The notes below the pieces were generated by a model. That model saw only the letters and a program-made list of their open reading frames with translations, made no database searches and was not told the origin of the DNA. Positions 27,587 to 37,314 of a stretch of 61,011 nt of DNA are shown here, piece after piece. The stretch covers positions 1 through 61,011 of the forward strand of contig CAZPDP010000019.1 in the NCBI GenBank assembly GCA_964585385.1. The letters run 5' to 3'. The DNA is from JAGXLC01 sp964585385 (lineage in GTDB: Bacteria; Bacteroidota; Bacteroidia; Bacteroidales; UBA12077). Position numbers and translations under genes: made by a program. Every line of letters starts with the position of its first letter. Within the stretch, counting starts at the first letter, position 1.

Positions 27587-27979
27587 ATGAAAAACATGAA
27601 AAAAGAACTGGAAGCAGGAATTTCTCATCAGGAAAAGAAAACCGTAAAATATGAAGACACAGCAGCCAAGTATGGATCCGGACTGGTAGAAGTTTTTGCA
27701 ACCCCTGCTATGATATCCCTGATGGAAAATACAGCGCTTAAAACTGTTTTGCCTTACCTCGGAGAAGACCTTAATACAGTTGGCTTTGAGGTTAATGTAA
27801 AACATCTCAAACCTACTCCTGTGGGAAAAGAGGTGACCTGTACTGCTATTTTAAAAGAAGTGGACGGGAAAAAACTGGTTTTTGATGTTGAAGCTGAAGA
27901 CGATGATGGAAAAATTGGGAAGGGAACCCATACCAGGTACATCATCAATACAAAGAAGTTTATGGAGCAGTTTGACTAG
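27587..27979 (+). CDS. Hot-dog fold thioesterase (FlK-like)
   Basis: 130 residues in a single hot-dog domain. The sequence VEVFATPAMISLMENTALKT places the catalytic Glu in the family position, then GFEVNVKHLKPTPVGKEVTC and GKGTHTRYII near the end. It resembles the fluoroacetyl-CoA thioesterase (FlK) family. Such proteins in ordinary bacteria are general acyl-CoA thioesterases; fluoroacetate resistance is not implied. The gene is 69 bases downstream of fprA on the same strand and may be cotranscribed. The start could also be the ATG three codons later. Confidence 0.85.
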   Translation: MKNMKKELEAGISHQEKKTVKYEDTAAKYGSGLVEVFATPAMISLMENTALKTVLPYLGEDLNTVGFEVNVKHLKPTPVGKEVTCTAILKEVDGKKLVFDVEAEDDDGKIGKGTHTRYIINTKKFMEQFD

Positions 27980-28135
27980 AGTGTAGAGAGGAGGTTTATT
28001 ATAATTCATCGGATATAACTGATAATTATGATTAAGTTCAGAATTGTTCCATTGTTGTTTAACTATACCTGAGGATGAGACTGTTTTTTTAATTTCTCAT
28101 TGTTCATTGACTATTAACCCTAAAAACTAATACTT

Positions 28136-28768
28136 ATGAAAAAACTATTTTCTTTATTTCTTTTAGCATTAATTAGCTGTGCGACTTTTGCTCAATCAGA
28201 CCTTATTGAATTGCCTGCACCCGAAAAAGAAGGTGGAATGCCCCTGATGCAGGCACTCGACAAGAGACAATCAAACCGGCAGTTTACCAATACGGATATG
28301 CCGAAACAAACACTTTCAAATTTATTGTGGGCTGCTTATGGCATTAACAGACCAGAGGCCGGGAAGCATACGGTACCATCTTCCCGTAATGTTCAGGATA
28401 TCAGTGTATACGTTACCACTAAAGACGGAGCCTTTCTTTATCTTCCTGAAGAAAATGCGCTTAAACAGATTGTTGGTAAAGACATAAGAGAGCATACAGG
28501 CAAACAGGAATTTACTGCAGATGCAGCCGTGAACCTTGTCTATGTCTCTGACTTTACAAAATACGATGGTGACAACGATCAGATTAAAAAAATCACTGCA
28601 TCGGCGCATTGTGGTTTTATTGGTCAGAATGTTTACCTCTATGCCGCATCTGAAGGTTTAAGCTGTGTGTTCAGAGCCTGGATTGATAATGACCTTATCC
28701 ATAAAAAGTTAGGGCTTTCTGATAATCAACATGTTATGTATTGTCAGTCAGTTGGTTATCCCGAATAA
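28136..28768 (+). CDS. Exported nitroreductase-family protein (SagB/ThcOx-like)
   Basis: 210 residues. The signal peptide MKKLFSLFLLALISCATFAQ is followed by a nitroreductase fold: LMQALDKRQSNRQF at the FMN-binding Arg-Ser/Asn motif, LLWAAYGINRPEAGKHTVPS, and the C-terminal IGQNVYLYAASEGLSCVFR. Secreted single-domain versions of this SagB-like group are frequent in Bacteroidota. Reaction and electron partner are unknown; it is not near any peptide-cyclisation genes. A very strong hairpin terminator follows the stop. Confidence 0.88.
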   Translation: MKKLFSLFLLALISCATFAQSDLIELPAPEKEGGMPLMQALDKRQSNRQFTNTDMPKQTLSNLLWAAYGINRPEAGKHTVPSSRNVQDISVYVTTKDGAFLYLPEENALKQIVGKDIREHTGKQEFTADAAVNLVYVSDFTKYDGDNDQIKKITASAHCGFIGQNVYLYAASEGLSCVFRAWIDNDLIHKKLGLSDNQHVMYCQSVGYPE

Positions 28769-28784
28769 ATTGTCCTTTGTGAAT

Positions 28785-28854
28785 TTTTGAGGCTTTGTGT
28801 TTTAGTGACTATTTATAAGTTTCCAGATTACTACTAAAATACAAAGCCTCAAAA
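28785..28854. terminator. Long hairpin terminator after the nitroreductase gene
   Basis: The arms at 28785-28806 (TTTTGAGGCTTTGTG...) and 28833-28854 form 22 consecutive pairs with a single G-U, around a 26-base loop. A/T runs on both sides make it potentially bidirectional. It starts 16 bases after the stop codon. Confidence 0.8.
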
Positions 28855-28883
28855 CAACAATAAGGCTGAAATTCTTTTAGTAT

Positions 28884-30059
28884 ATGACTTACAATTTCGA
28901 TGAAATCATTGACCGGAACGATACTTTATCGGTTAAATATGGCTTAAGAAAGAAAATTTTCGGAAAAGAAGATACTATCCCTTTATGGGTAGCCGATATG
29001 GATTTCAAAACACCCGATTTCATTGTGGATGCTATCAAAGAAAGAGCCAGTCATGAAATTTATGGATACAGTTATCGTCCTGATTCATTCTATCAGGCTG
29101 CTCAACACTGGGTGAAAAGACGCCACAACTGGGACATTAATTTCAACTGGTTAACTTTCTCTCCGGGAATTGTCCCCGGAGTAAACCTTTCCGTACTGGA
29201 GTTTACTGAACCAGGTGACAAAATCATGATTCAGCCTCCGGTATATTTTCCCTTCTTTCATGCAGTAAAGAAAAACAACAGAACGCTTGTTGAAAATAAA
29301 CTGGTATTAAGAAACGGCAGACTGGAAATAGATTTTGAGGATTTTGAGAAAAAAGTTCAGAATGGCGTTAAAATGTTTATTCTTTCCAACCCGCACAATC
29401 CTGGTGGAAATGTCTGGACAAAAGATGAACTAAAACAAATGGGCGAAATTTGCCTGAAACACAATGTGCTCATTCTCTCTGATGAAATCCATAGCGATAT
29501 TGTATTTCCCGGGAATAAATATACCCCTATGGCATCCATCTCAGAAGAGATTGCTGAAAATACGCTAACCTTTATTGCACCAAGTAAAACATTCAATATA
29601 GCCGGGCTGGCCACTTCTGTTGGCATAATTTCCGATAAACTACTGAGAGACCGCTTCAAAAATATGATGGACAGAATTCATATTGCCAATGGAAATCTTT
29701 TCGGTACTGTTGCTTTTGAAGCAGCCTATAAGTATGGTGATGACTGGCTTGACCAGCTCATACAGTATTTAAAAGGCAACCTGGATTTTCTTACAGAGTA
29801 TATTCAGAAAAACATTCCTCAAATCAAGGTAATTCAGCCTGAAGGAACATACCTGGTATGGCTGGATTGCAGACAATTGCCTTTAGCCAATAATGAAATT
29901 CATAAATTTATGATTGAGAAAGCAGAAGTAGCCTTTAATGACGGGGCATCATTCGGGGAGAACGGAGAAGGATTTCAGAGATTAAATTTTGGATGTCCAA
30001 GAGCTGTATTGAAAGAAGCACTTGAGAATATAAAGAAGGCAGTGGATGAAATAGCTTAG
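28884..30059 (+). CDS. patB: MalY/PatB-type aminotransferase (putative C-S lyase)
   Basis: 391 residues of fold-type I PLP enzyme. MalY/PatB landmarks are LWVADMDFKTPDFI near the N terminus, NPHNPGGNVW, LSDEIHSDIVFPG, and the PLP Lys in APSKTFNIAGL, with GASFGENGEGFQRLNFGCPR at the end. Members act as cystathionine beta-lyases or cysteine-S-conjugate lyases, releasing thiol, pyruvate and ammonia. No methionine or sulfur gene is adjacent. The family call is sound; the exact substrate is inferred. Confidence 0.9.
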   Translation: MTYNFDEIIDRNDTLSVKYGLRKKIFGKEDTIPLWVADMDFKTPDFIVDAIKERASHEIYGYSYRPDSFYQAAQHWVKRRHNWDINFNWLTFSPGIVPGVNLSVLEFTEPGDKIMIQPPVYFPFFHAVKKNNRTLVENKLVLRNGRLEIDFEDFEKKVQNGVKMFILSNPHNPGGNVWTKDELKQMGEICLKHNVLILSDEIHSDIVFPGNKYTPMASISEEIAENTLTFIAPSKTFNIAGLATSVGIISDKLLRDRFKNMMDRIHIANGNLFGTVAFEAAYKYGDDWLDQLIQYLKGNLDFLTEYIQKNIPQIKVIQPEGTYLVWLDCRQLPLANNEIHKFMIEKAEVAFNDGASFGENGEGFQRLNFGCPRAVLKEALENIKKAVDEIA

Positions 30060-30224
30060 CATGGGCTAAATAAAGTAACCTGCATTCTAAAGCATAAGGG
30101 AAACAACTTATTATTCTCAGATTGTGATGGAACTACCTGTTTTGTTAACCTTACCAGATTTTTACTACAGCTTTTTCAACATTTATTCAGTCTAAATTGT
30201 TATAGAAATCAAAATATAACAATT

Positions 30225-32249
30225 ATGAATCAGGAACACCGATATACAAACCGATTAGTACATTCTTCCAACCCGTATTTATTAGAGCATGCTCATAATC
30301 CTGTTGACTGGTTCCCCTGGTCTGAAGAAGCATTTCAAAAGGCGAAAGATGAGAATAAGCTTGTTCTGATAAGTATAGGTTATTCTTCTTGTCACTGGTG
30401 TCATGTAATGGCGGAAGAATCATTTGATGATCCTGAAGTGGCAAAAGTCATGAACGAAAACTATGTGTGCATTAAGGTAGACAGAGAGGAGAGGCCAGAC
30501 GTTGACAGTGTCTACATGGACGCCGTACAGATATTGACGGGGACGGGAGGCTGGCCGCTGAATTGTTTTGTATTGCCCGACGGGAAGCCCGTATGGGGAG
30601 GCACTTACTTTCCAAAGAAACAGTGGATTCAGGTTCTTACCAACCTGGCTTCTACTTACAGGAATGAACCGGAAAAACTGATTGAACAGGCTGAAAGCAT
30701 ATCCGGGGGAGTCAATAAAATTCAATACATCCCCCAAGTCCTGGATTCGGGTGAAAAATTTACTGCAGAAGACTTACAGGAATATTTTAAATCTGTTAAA
30801 TCCTATCTTGACATGGAAAACGGTGGGTTAAAAGGTGCGCCTAAGTTTCCCATGCCGGCACTGCATGACGTACTTCTGAAAATTCATTTTTATTTCAGGG
30901 ATCCGGAAATAGAAAAATATTTAAATACGACGCTTGAAAACATGATGGAAGGCGGTATATACGACCAACTGGCAGGTGGTTTTGCAAGGTACTCAACTGA
31001 CCAGGAATGGACAGTTCCCCATTTTGAAAAAATGCTTTACGATAATGCACAACTTGTGAGTTTATACAGTAAGGCATACATGGTCAATAAATCACCCCGA
31101 TTTAAGCAAGTAATCGTCGATACTCTTCATTTTATAAAGAAGGAATTAATGCATGAACAGAATGTATTTTTCTCTTCATTGGATGCAGATACGGAAGGTG
31201 AGGAAGGAAAATACTATACATGGTCAAAACGGGAGTTGGAAAAGCTTTTTATAAAGCAATCATCCATTGTTATGGATTATTTGGGTATAACCGAAGAAGG
31301 GGATTTAAACGGACGAAATGTTCTTTATATCAATAAGAAAAAAGAAGAATTAGCTCAAAAGTATGGTATTTCAATTGATCAAATAGAAGAAATTGTTGAA
31401 GACGGCCGCAAACAGCTTTTAAAAGAAAGAAATAAAAGAGAGCAGCCCCGTCTTGACAATAAAGTTATAACCGGATGGAATGCTCTGATGATTAAAGCTT
31501 TTGTAGATGGCTTCAGGGCTACCAGGAAAAAAGAGTATCTGAGGACAGCTCTTGAAAATGCCGAGTTTCTTGTTTCCTATCAACTCCATAATGACTATCG
31601 GTTAAACAGAATTTATCTAGAAGGAGAATCTTCGGTAAATGCTTTTCTGGACGATTATGCCTATGTGATTGATGCACTAATCAATCTATACCAGGTTACA
31701 TTTGACGAGAAGTGGATTGACTGGGCTTATAAACTGTCAGGCTATGTTCTGAAGCATTTTAGTAATAAAAAAACGCCTTTGTTTAATTACAAGTCAGACA
31801 TCGATAAACAGCTTATAGCACCTAAAATAGAATTTCTGGATACGGTCATGCCATCATCTAATTCAGTAATGGCAAAAAACCTCTTTGTTCTCGGTCATTA
31901 TTTCTATTCTGATACTTATATTGAGCATGCAAGAAAGATGGTGCAACATATTAAATCATCCCTACAACGGAATCCCGTGTATTTCTCCAAATGGATAGAT
32001 TTATATGTTTGGTTTGTTTTTCAGCCTTATGAGGTTGCAATAGTGGGTAAAAAAGCCGAAGATTATAAGGAGCGGTTTCTTTATATGTATCATCCCGGCA
32101 TTATCCTCGGTGGAGGAATGCACGAAGGTAATATACCTATGCTGAGAAACAGGTTTAAGCTGGGACAAACTAAAATATATATTTGTCAGGAAAGGATTTG
32201 CAAGGAGCCATTAAACAATGTAGATGAAGCCCTGAAGCATATTTCCTAG
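30225..32249 (+). CDS. DUF255 thioredoxin-domain protein (YyaL/SPATA20 family)
   Basis: 674 residues. The N-terminal DUF255 thioredoxin-like domain contains SSCHWCHVMAEESF with the CxxC-type pair, followed by KVDREERPDVDSVYMDAVQ and GTGGWPLNCFVLPDG. The remaining ~450 residues form an (alpha/alpha)6 barrel with MEGGIYDQLAGGFARYSTD, PHFEKMLYDNAQL, and SLDADTEGEEGKYYTW. This architecture is highly conserved from bacteria to mammals, but its biochemical role is unsettled. The gene is monocistronic. Confidence 0.93.
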   Translation: MNQEHRYTNRLVHSSNPYLLEHAHNPVDWFPWSEEAFQKAKDENKLVLISIGYSSCHWCHVMAEESFDDPEVAKVMNENYVCIKVDREERPDVDSVYMDAVQILTGTGGWPLNCFVLPDGKPVWGGTYFPKKQWIQVLTNLASTYRNEPEKLIEQAESISGGVNKIQYIPQVLDSGEKFTAEDLQEYFKSVKSYLDMENGGLKGAPKFPMPALHDVLLKIHFYFRDPEIEKYLNTTLENMMEGGIYDQLAGGFARYSTDQEWTVPHFEKMLYDNAQLVSLYSKAYMVNKSPRFKQVIVDTLHFIKKELMHEQNVFFSSLDADTEGEEGKYYTWSKRELEKLFIKQSSIVMDYLGITEEGDLNGRNVLYINKKKEELAQKYGISIDQIEEIVEDGRKQLLKERNKREQPRLDNKVITGWNALMIKAFVDGFRATRKKEYLRTALENAEFLVSYQLHNDYRLNRIYLEGESSVNAFLDDYAYVIDALINLYQVTFDEKWIDWAYKLSGYVLKHFSNKKTPLFNYKSDIDKQLIAPKIEFLDTVMPSSNSVMAKNLFVLGHYFYSDTYIEHARKMVQHIKSSLQRNPVYFSKWIDLYVWFVFQPYEVAIVGKKAEDYKERFLYMYHPGIILGGGMHEGNIPMLRNRFKLGQTKIYICQERICKEPLNNVDEALKHIS

Positions 32250-32328
32250 GAAAAAGTACGGTTAATAATTCAATTTTTTATTCCTTGGAAAAAGTATTTA
32301 TTTTGCCCGGAATTATAATTCGGCAAAA

Positions 32329-33495
32329 ATGACGAAAAATTTCTTTTTAAAAATTCTGACAATTGCCCTGCTGGCTTTTTTGTCAATTTTACTTCTCAGT
32401 TTAATAATCTGGTTACTGAAACCCAAAAAGGAATTAAGCGTTTTTATACTTAATAAAACCGTACCAACTCAGCACAGGTATGATCACCGGGCCTTAAACT
32501 GGGTGCTAAATCATGAAAAATTCGTTAAATCCGATAACACCCTTTACAATTTATACCAGGATTATCACGGATTTTACCCGATAGACCAGAGAAATAAAGA
32601 TTTCGAATTTAAGAGCTTGTCCCTCCAGGATATAAATATCGTTGCAGATACAGCAGATGTTGTTTACTATGCGGATACTTACGGTGTATATTATAATGAC
32701 TGGTATAAGGAACATTTAAAAATCAAACCGGAACAAAAAGTATTCGGTGGCATGAATCAGAATGATTATCTGCTTCTAAAAAAAATGAAAGAACGAAAGA
32801 AAACAATCATTACTGAGTTTGTTTTACTGGATAATCCAACTTCTGATTTGGTGCGGACCAAAACTGAAAAATTATTTGATTTTGAATGGAAGGGGTGGGT
32901 TGGAAGGTATTTCTCCCACCTTGACACATCTGCAAAAGAAGGGGCAGGGGTTCCGGATTGGATAGTGGAATTGTATATCGGTCAAAATGATCAGTGGCCT
33001 TATAAAAAAGAGGGTATTGTTTTGGTGCATGAATATGGGAAGGTGATTGTTCTTGAAAACGGACATCATTTAAATACTCCAATACCCGCTATACAGACGA
33101 ATGAAAAATTCAGGAAAATGTATAATCTTCCCGAAAAAGTATATTACCCTTACTGGTTTGATATTGTTACCACAGGTTCTGAAAATGATGTGGTTTCAGA
33201 GTTCAAGCTGAATACGACTTTAGAAGGAGACAGCATCTTAAATGAATACAGATTAGAAGAAACATTCCCTGCAGTCCTGAGCCATACCGAAAATTACAGG
33301 TTTTATTATTTTGCCGGTGACTTTGCGGATAACACAATAAAAACTTCACTGGCTTATTTTTCAGGTGTTCAGTTAGTAGGTCAGGTTTTTAATTCTAAAA
33401 AAGATGCGAATTCAAGACAATTTTTTTGGAAATATTATAATCCCTTGATCAAAAATATATTAAACACTGCCAGCAATTTAGATGGCAGTAAATAA
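32329..33495 (+). CDS. Membrane-anchored conserved protein of unknown function
   Basis: 388 residues with one N-terminal transmembrane helix (about 8-30) and a large, presumably periplasmic, domain. Notable blocks are DTADVVYYADTYGVYYNDWY, GGMNQNDYLLLKKMKER, NPTSDLVRTKTEKLFDFEW, and KGWVGRYFSHLDTS. The chain starts after the anchor like a Rossmann or glutamine-amidotransferase-like domain (a YYADTYGVY turn followed by GGMNQND), but no catalytic triad can be assigned. It is not recognised as a named family here. It is monocistronic between the DUF255 and omega-amidase genes. Confidence 0.7.
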   Translation: MTKNFFLKILTIALLAFLSILLLSLIIWLLKPKKELSVFILNKTVPTQHRYDHRALNWVLNHEKFVKSDNTLYNLYQDYHGFYPIDQRNKDFEFKSLSLQDINIVADTADVVYYADTYGVYYNDWYKEHLKIKPEQKVFGGMNQNDYLLLKKMKERKKTIITEFVLLDNPTSDLVRTKTEKLFDFEWKGWVGRYFSHLDTSAKEGAGVPDWIVELYIGQNDQWPYKKEGIVLVHEYGKVIVLENGHHLNTPIPAIQTNEKFRKMYNLPEKVYYPYWFDIVTTGSENDVVSEFKLNTTLEGDSILNEYRLEETFPAVLSHTENYRFYYFAGDFADNTIKTSLAYFSGVQLVGQVFNSKKDANSRQFFWKYYNPLIKNILNTASNLDGSK

Positions 33496-33598
33496 GAGTT
33501 TTATCTAAATTTTATTTACTTGTCTGTGAAATATAAAAATACTACATTTGATTATATGTTGTTTGATTTTAATTAAGCAATGAAAGACCCCAACATCT

Positions 33599-34369
33599 AT
33601 GAAAGTAAGTATTTTGCAGAGTGAGCTTTACTGGGAGGACCGCGATAAGAATCTGGAAATGTTCACTGAGAAAATAAATTCTGTGCGGAATAAAACGAAC
33701 CTGATTGTTCTGCCAGAGATGTTTACAACTGGTTTTTCCATGAATCCGGAACGCCTCGCAGAAGAAATGAACGGAAAAACCTTTCACTGGATGAAAGAAC
33801 AGGCTGCATCTGCCAATGCATTGCTCACAGGGAGCATTATTGTGAAGGAAGGCGACAGGCATTATAACCGTTTGATCTCAATGTACCCGGATGGTACCCA
33901 TTACTATTATGACAAGCGCCATCTATTCAGGATGGGAGAAGAAAACAAACATTATACAGCCGGTAAAGAAAAGCTTATTTTACACTATATGGACTGGCGA
34001 ATCCGTCCATTAATCTGCTACGATCTTCGTTTTCCCGTATGGAGTAGAAACAGAGATGATTACGATATGCTTATCTATATAGCAAACTGGCCTGAAACTC
34101 GCCGCCAGGTATGGAGAAACCTACTTATTGCCAGATCACTGGAAAACCAGGTATATGTTATAGGGGTGAATCGTATTGGTAAAGACGGACCAGGGTTGAC
34201 CTATTCCGGCGATTCAATGGTTATTGATCCCAAAGGAAATATTATCAGCCATACTGAACCCCATACTGAATCCGTTGAAACAGTAGAATTATCCTTACAG
34301 TCATTAAATGAATTCAGGAAAAAATTCCCGGTAGGTAAGGATGCAGACGATTTTGAAATAAAAGTTTAA
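33599..34369 (+). CDS. Omega-amidase (carbon-nitrogen hydrolase, YafV type)
   Basis: 256 residues. The Glu-Lys-Cys triad of the nitrilase superfamily is visible: Glu in LIVLPEMFTTGFSM, Lys in YYYDKRHLFRMGEE, and Cys in RPLICYDLRFPVWSR. The MFTTGFSMNPE and GEENKHYTAG segments are typical of the omega-amidase/YafV group, which hydrolyses alpha-ketoglutaramate and alpha-ketosuccinamate formed by transamination of glutamine and asparagine or in methionine salvage. It precedes the rel gene by 4 bases, so the two are cotranscribed. Confidence 0.9.
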   Translation: MKVSILQSELYWEDRDKNLEMFTEKINSVRNKTNLIVLPEMFTTGFSMNPERLAEEMNGKTFHWMKEQAASANALLTGSIIVKEGDRHYNRLISMYPDGTHYYYDKRHLFRMGEENKHYTAGKEKLILHYMDWRIRPLICYDLRFPVWSRNRDDYDMLIYIANWPETRRQVWRNLLIARSLENQVYVIGVNRIGKDGPGLTYSGDSMVIDPKGNIISHTEPHTESVETVELSLQSLNEFRKKFPVGKDADDFEIKV

Positions 34370-34373
34370 TAAG

Positions 34374-36587
34374 ATGCTCAAGACCCAAACGAAGCTTTCT
34401 TTTAAAGACCGGAGAAAAATTTACAACCGGTATCTTAAATTAACGAATACTGCCAATGGTTTTCTTAAAGAACAGGACAAAGAGTTGTTAAGAAAAGCTG
34501 TAGATACCGCAATTGAACATTATCAAAATGAAAGATTACCTAATGGCGAACCTTATGTAGTACATTTTCTGGAGGTGGCAGGAATTGTTGCGGAAGAAGT
34601 CGGACTGGGCACAAAATCCATGCTTGCAAGTATTCTTTATGACCTCGTTAAGCAGGAAAAAATAACCATCAGCAAAGTAGAATCTGACTATGGAAAGAAA
34701 GTTTCAGAGATCATCAATGGTTTACTGAAAATACTGAATGTTCGGACAGATGAAAATATTTATGAGCCCGAAAACTTTCGAAAACTATTACTTACCCTTT
34801 CAAATGATATTCGTGTAATACTTATCCGCCTGGCAATATTGCTTGACGAGATGAGAAGGATGAATTACATGCCCCAGGAAGAGCAGGTTAGAAAATCCGT
34901 TCAGACCCAATCTTTATATGCCCCCCTGGCTCATCGTCTTGGCCTTTACTCAATAAAATCAGAGATGGAAGATTTGGCGATGAAGTACACCGAAGTGAAT
35001 ACGTACAGGGAGATAATTAAAAAATTAAGGAATACTACTGCCAAAAGGAATCGATTCATCAAAAAGTTTACAGAACCCATAAAAAAAGAGTTGAATGAAC
35101 AGGGTCTGGAATTTGAAATAAAAGGAAGAACAAAATCAGTTCATTCTATCTGGCGGAAAATGAAAAAACAAAACGTTCCTTTTGAACAGGTTTATGATAT
35201 TTTTGCCATCCGCATCATTATTGATTCTCCACCCAAACGGGAAAAATCCGATTGCTGGCGCGTGTATTCTATTGTTACAGATTTTTATCAACCTAACCCA
35301 AAGCGCTTGAGAGATTGGATCTCAATCCCAAAATCAAATGGTTACGAGTCATTGCATACAACCGTTATTGGACCCGAAGGAAAATGGGTTGAGGTGCAAA
35401 TTCGTTCCAGGAGAATGGATGAAATTGCAGAAAAAGGGTATGCAGCCCACTGGAAATATAAAGGTATTCACGGAGACAAGGCTTTTGACCAGTGGATGGG
35501 GAAAATCAGGGATATTCTGGAAGCTACAGACAATAATGCTGCTGAAATTATCGACAACTTCAGAATCGATTTTAATTCCAGGGAAATATTTGTCTTTACG
35601 CCGAAAGGTGAACTTAAAAAATTGCCGGAAGGTTCCACTGTGCTTGATTTTGCCTTTGAAATTCACTCTGAAGTAGGAGCTAAATGTGTGGGTGGAATTA
35701 TAAACAATAAAAACGTTTCCATCAAAGAAGAACTAAAGAATGGAGACAGGGTTGAAATCATCACGTCCAACAAGCAAAAACCCAAAACGGACTGGTTAAA
35801 CTCCGTAGTTACTTCTAAAGCAAAAGCCAGAATAAAGCAGGCTTTAAAGGAAGAACAGAAGAAAGAGGCGGAGACGGGAAAAGAATTACTGAAAAGACGA
35901 CTAAAAAACTGGAAAATTGATTTTACCCAGGAAATCATAAATAATCTCATCAAACGATTCAAGTTTAAGGAGGCTACCGATTTCTATGCAGCGCTGGCTG
36001 AGGAAAAAATTGATATAAGTGAAATAAAGGAAATTCTGACCAAAAAACAAGAAATTGGAGAGAAAGAAAAAGAAAAAGAGAAAGAGCCCCCTCCAGAGCA
36101 GGAGTCAACTGAAACAAAAGAAAAAGATGAATATATTATTGTCGGTGACGAGCTGAAAAATGTGGATTACAAACTGGCTAAATGTTGCAATCCTATATAT
36201 GGAGATGACATAATTGGGTTTGTATCCGTTAATGAAGGAATAAAAATTCACAGGGTTAGCTGCCATAATGCTCAAAGACTTATTTCTAAATACGATTATC
36301 GTATCATTAAGGCCCAGTGGAAGAAAGGCAAAAAGCAGCAATCATTTCAAACCCGTATAAGGGTTACAGGAATTGATGATATGGGTATGGTCAATAAAAT
36401 TTCTGATATTATTTCAAACAACATGAAAGTAAAAATGCGCTCTATATCCATTGATTCGGATAATGGTCTGTTTGAAGGATTCGTCAATGTTTACGTGGAA
36501 AGCACCAAGCATTTGGAAGCCCTGGTAAGAAAACTGAAAAAAGAAAAAGGCATTCTGAAAGTTACAAGAACAGATATGAAAGAATAG
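34374..36587 (+). CDS. relA: RelA/SpoT homolog: ppGpp synthetase with degenerate hydrolase domain
   Basis: 737 residues with the full long-RSH layout: HD domain (about 40-195), synthetase (about 240-365), TGS (about 395-455), and C-terminal zinc-finger-like CCNPIYGDDI plus ACT domain. In the HD domain His64 is kept, but the HD motif is YD (Tyr89-Asp90), the usual catalytic ED is Lys93-Gln94, and the ADRLHNMRT metal-ligand segment reads AILLDEMRR. The hydrolase should be inactive. Synthetase motifs DIFAIRIII, GYESLHTTVIGP, EVQIR and GYAAHWKYK are intact. It should respond to starvation by making (p)ppGpp; a second RSH with hydrolase activity should exist elsewhere. Confidence 0.92.
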   Translation: MLKTQTKLSFKDRRKIYNRYLKLTNTANGFLKEQDKELLRKAVDTAIEHYQNERLPNGEPYVVHFLEVAGIVAEEVGLGTKSMLASILYDLVKQEKITISKVESDYGKKVSEIINGLLKILNVRTDENIYEPENFRKLLLTLSNDIRVILIRLAILLDEMRRMNYMPQEEQVRKSVQTQSLYAPLAHRLGLYSIKSEMEDLAMKYTEVNTYREIIKKLRNTTAKRNRFIKKFTEPIKKELNEQGLEFEIKGRTKSVHSIWRKMKKQNVPFEQVYDIFAIRIIIDSPPKREKSDCWRVYSIVTDFYQPNPKRLRDWISIPKSNGYESLHTTVIGPEGKWVEVQIRSRRMDEIAEKGYAAHWKYKGIHGDKAFDQWMGKIRDILEATDNNAAEIIDNFRIDFNSREIFVFTPKGELKKLPEGSTVLDFAFEIHSEVGAKCVGGIINNKNVSIKEELKNGDRVEIITSNKQKPKTDWLNSVVTSKAKARIKQALKEEQKKEAETGKELLKRRLKNWKIDFTQEIINNLIKRFKFKEATDFYAALAEEKIDISEIKEILTKKQEIGEKEKEKEKEPPPEQESTETKEKDEYIIVGDELKNVDYKLAKCCNPIYGDDIIGFVSVNEGIKIHRVSCHNAQRLISKYDYRIIKAQWKKGKKQQSFQTRIRVTGIDDMGMVNKISDIISNNMKVKMRSISIDSDNGLFEGFVNVYVESTKHLEALVRKLKKEKGILKVTRTDMKE

Positions 36588-36660
36588 TTAAGTCCGTTAT
36601 ATAGGTAAAAGGCTTGAACATTTATTTTTTTATATTTGTTGTATTTTAAAATTGAAAATT

Positions 36661-37284
36661 ATGAGAAGGAAAATTGTAATTGTTTGTTTACTCATAATAC
36701 CGTTTATGGGATTTTCTCAGGGGTATCAAATGTTGCCCGATTTTTACCAGCCCATAGATTCAGCAACAATTTCGCAAAATCAGACGACCCAGGATCAGGC
36801 AGATTTTGGAGTAACCCTGGGTACAGGTTTTTCATCTTTTTCAGGGAATTCAATGATGCAATCTTTTGTGGCTCCTCACTTTAGATACAGGGTGAATGAA
36901 AATTTACAGGTTCAGTTTACAGGCGTTATTGCACGTTCAAACAGTTCCTTGTTTTCGGGTAGTTCACAGGGATTTGTACCTTATAGCTCACAACCGAATT
37001 CATACGCAATTTCCGGTAGTAGCGTCTATCAGCCTAATGAGAACATGCAATTCCATGCAAGAGGAACATATATGGAGAATTCCATGCAGCCTTTCAACAG
37101 GTTTCCTCAACAACAGCAAACAGACTATAAATCAATATCTTTTGGGATGAACTATAAGCTGGGTGAAAATGCCAGTTTTGGAGTAGAGTTTCAATTCTCC
37201 GACGGCCTTAACCCATACTATTCCCCTTACAATAGAATGTTTCACTCAGGGCCCACCTACTTTAACGATCCTTTCCATTGGTAA
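36661..37284 (+). CDS. Small secreted protein, Gln/Ser/Asn rich
   Basis: 207 residues from the ATG at 36661 (MRRKIVIVCLLIIPFMGFSQ, a signal peptide); an upstream TTG was excluded. The mature chain has alternating hydrophobic/polar residues (VTLGTGFSSFSG, FGMNYKLGENASFGVEFQFS), which would suit a small outer-membrane beta barrel or a periplasmic beta protein. No named domain is recognised. It lies 30 bases before the DUF3108 gene on the same strand, and the two are probably cotranscribed. Confidence 0.65.
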   Translation: MRRKIVIVCLLIIPFMGFSQGYQMLPDFYQPIDSATISQNQTTQDQADFGVTLGTGFSSFSGNSMMQSFVAPHFRYRVNENLQVQFTGVIARSNSSLFSGSSQGFVPYSSQPNSYAISGSSVYQPNENMQFHARGTYMENSMQPFNRFPQQQQTDYKSISFGMNYKLGENASFGVEFQFSDGLNPYYSPYNRMFHSGPTYFNDPFHW

Positions 37285-37314
37285 AAACTAATCAAAACAC
37301 AAGAATTTAAAGAA

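Noticed and set aside
27587..27979. Fluoroacetate-resistance function for the FlK-like thioesterase
   Set aside because: Resemblance to FlK is at fold level; no fluorometabolite genes are nearby, so a general acyl-CoA thioesterase is the safer call.
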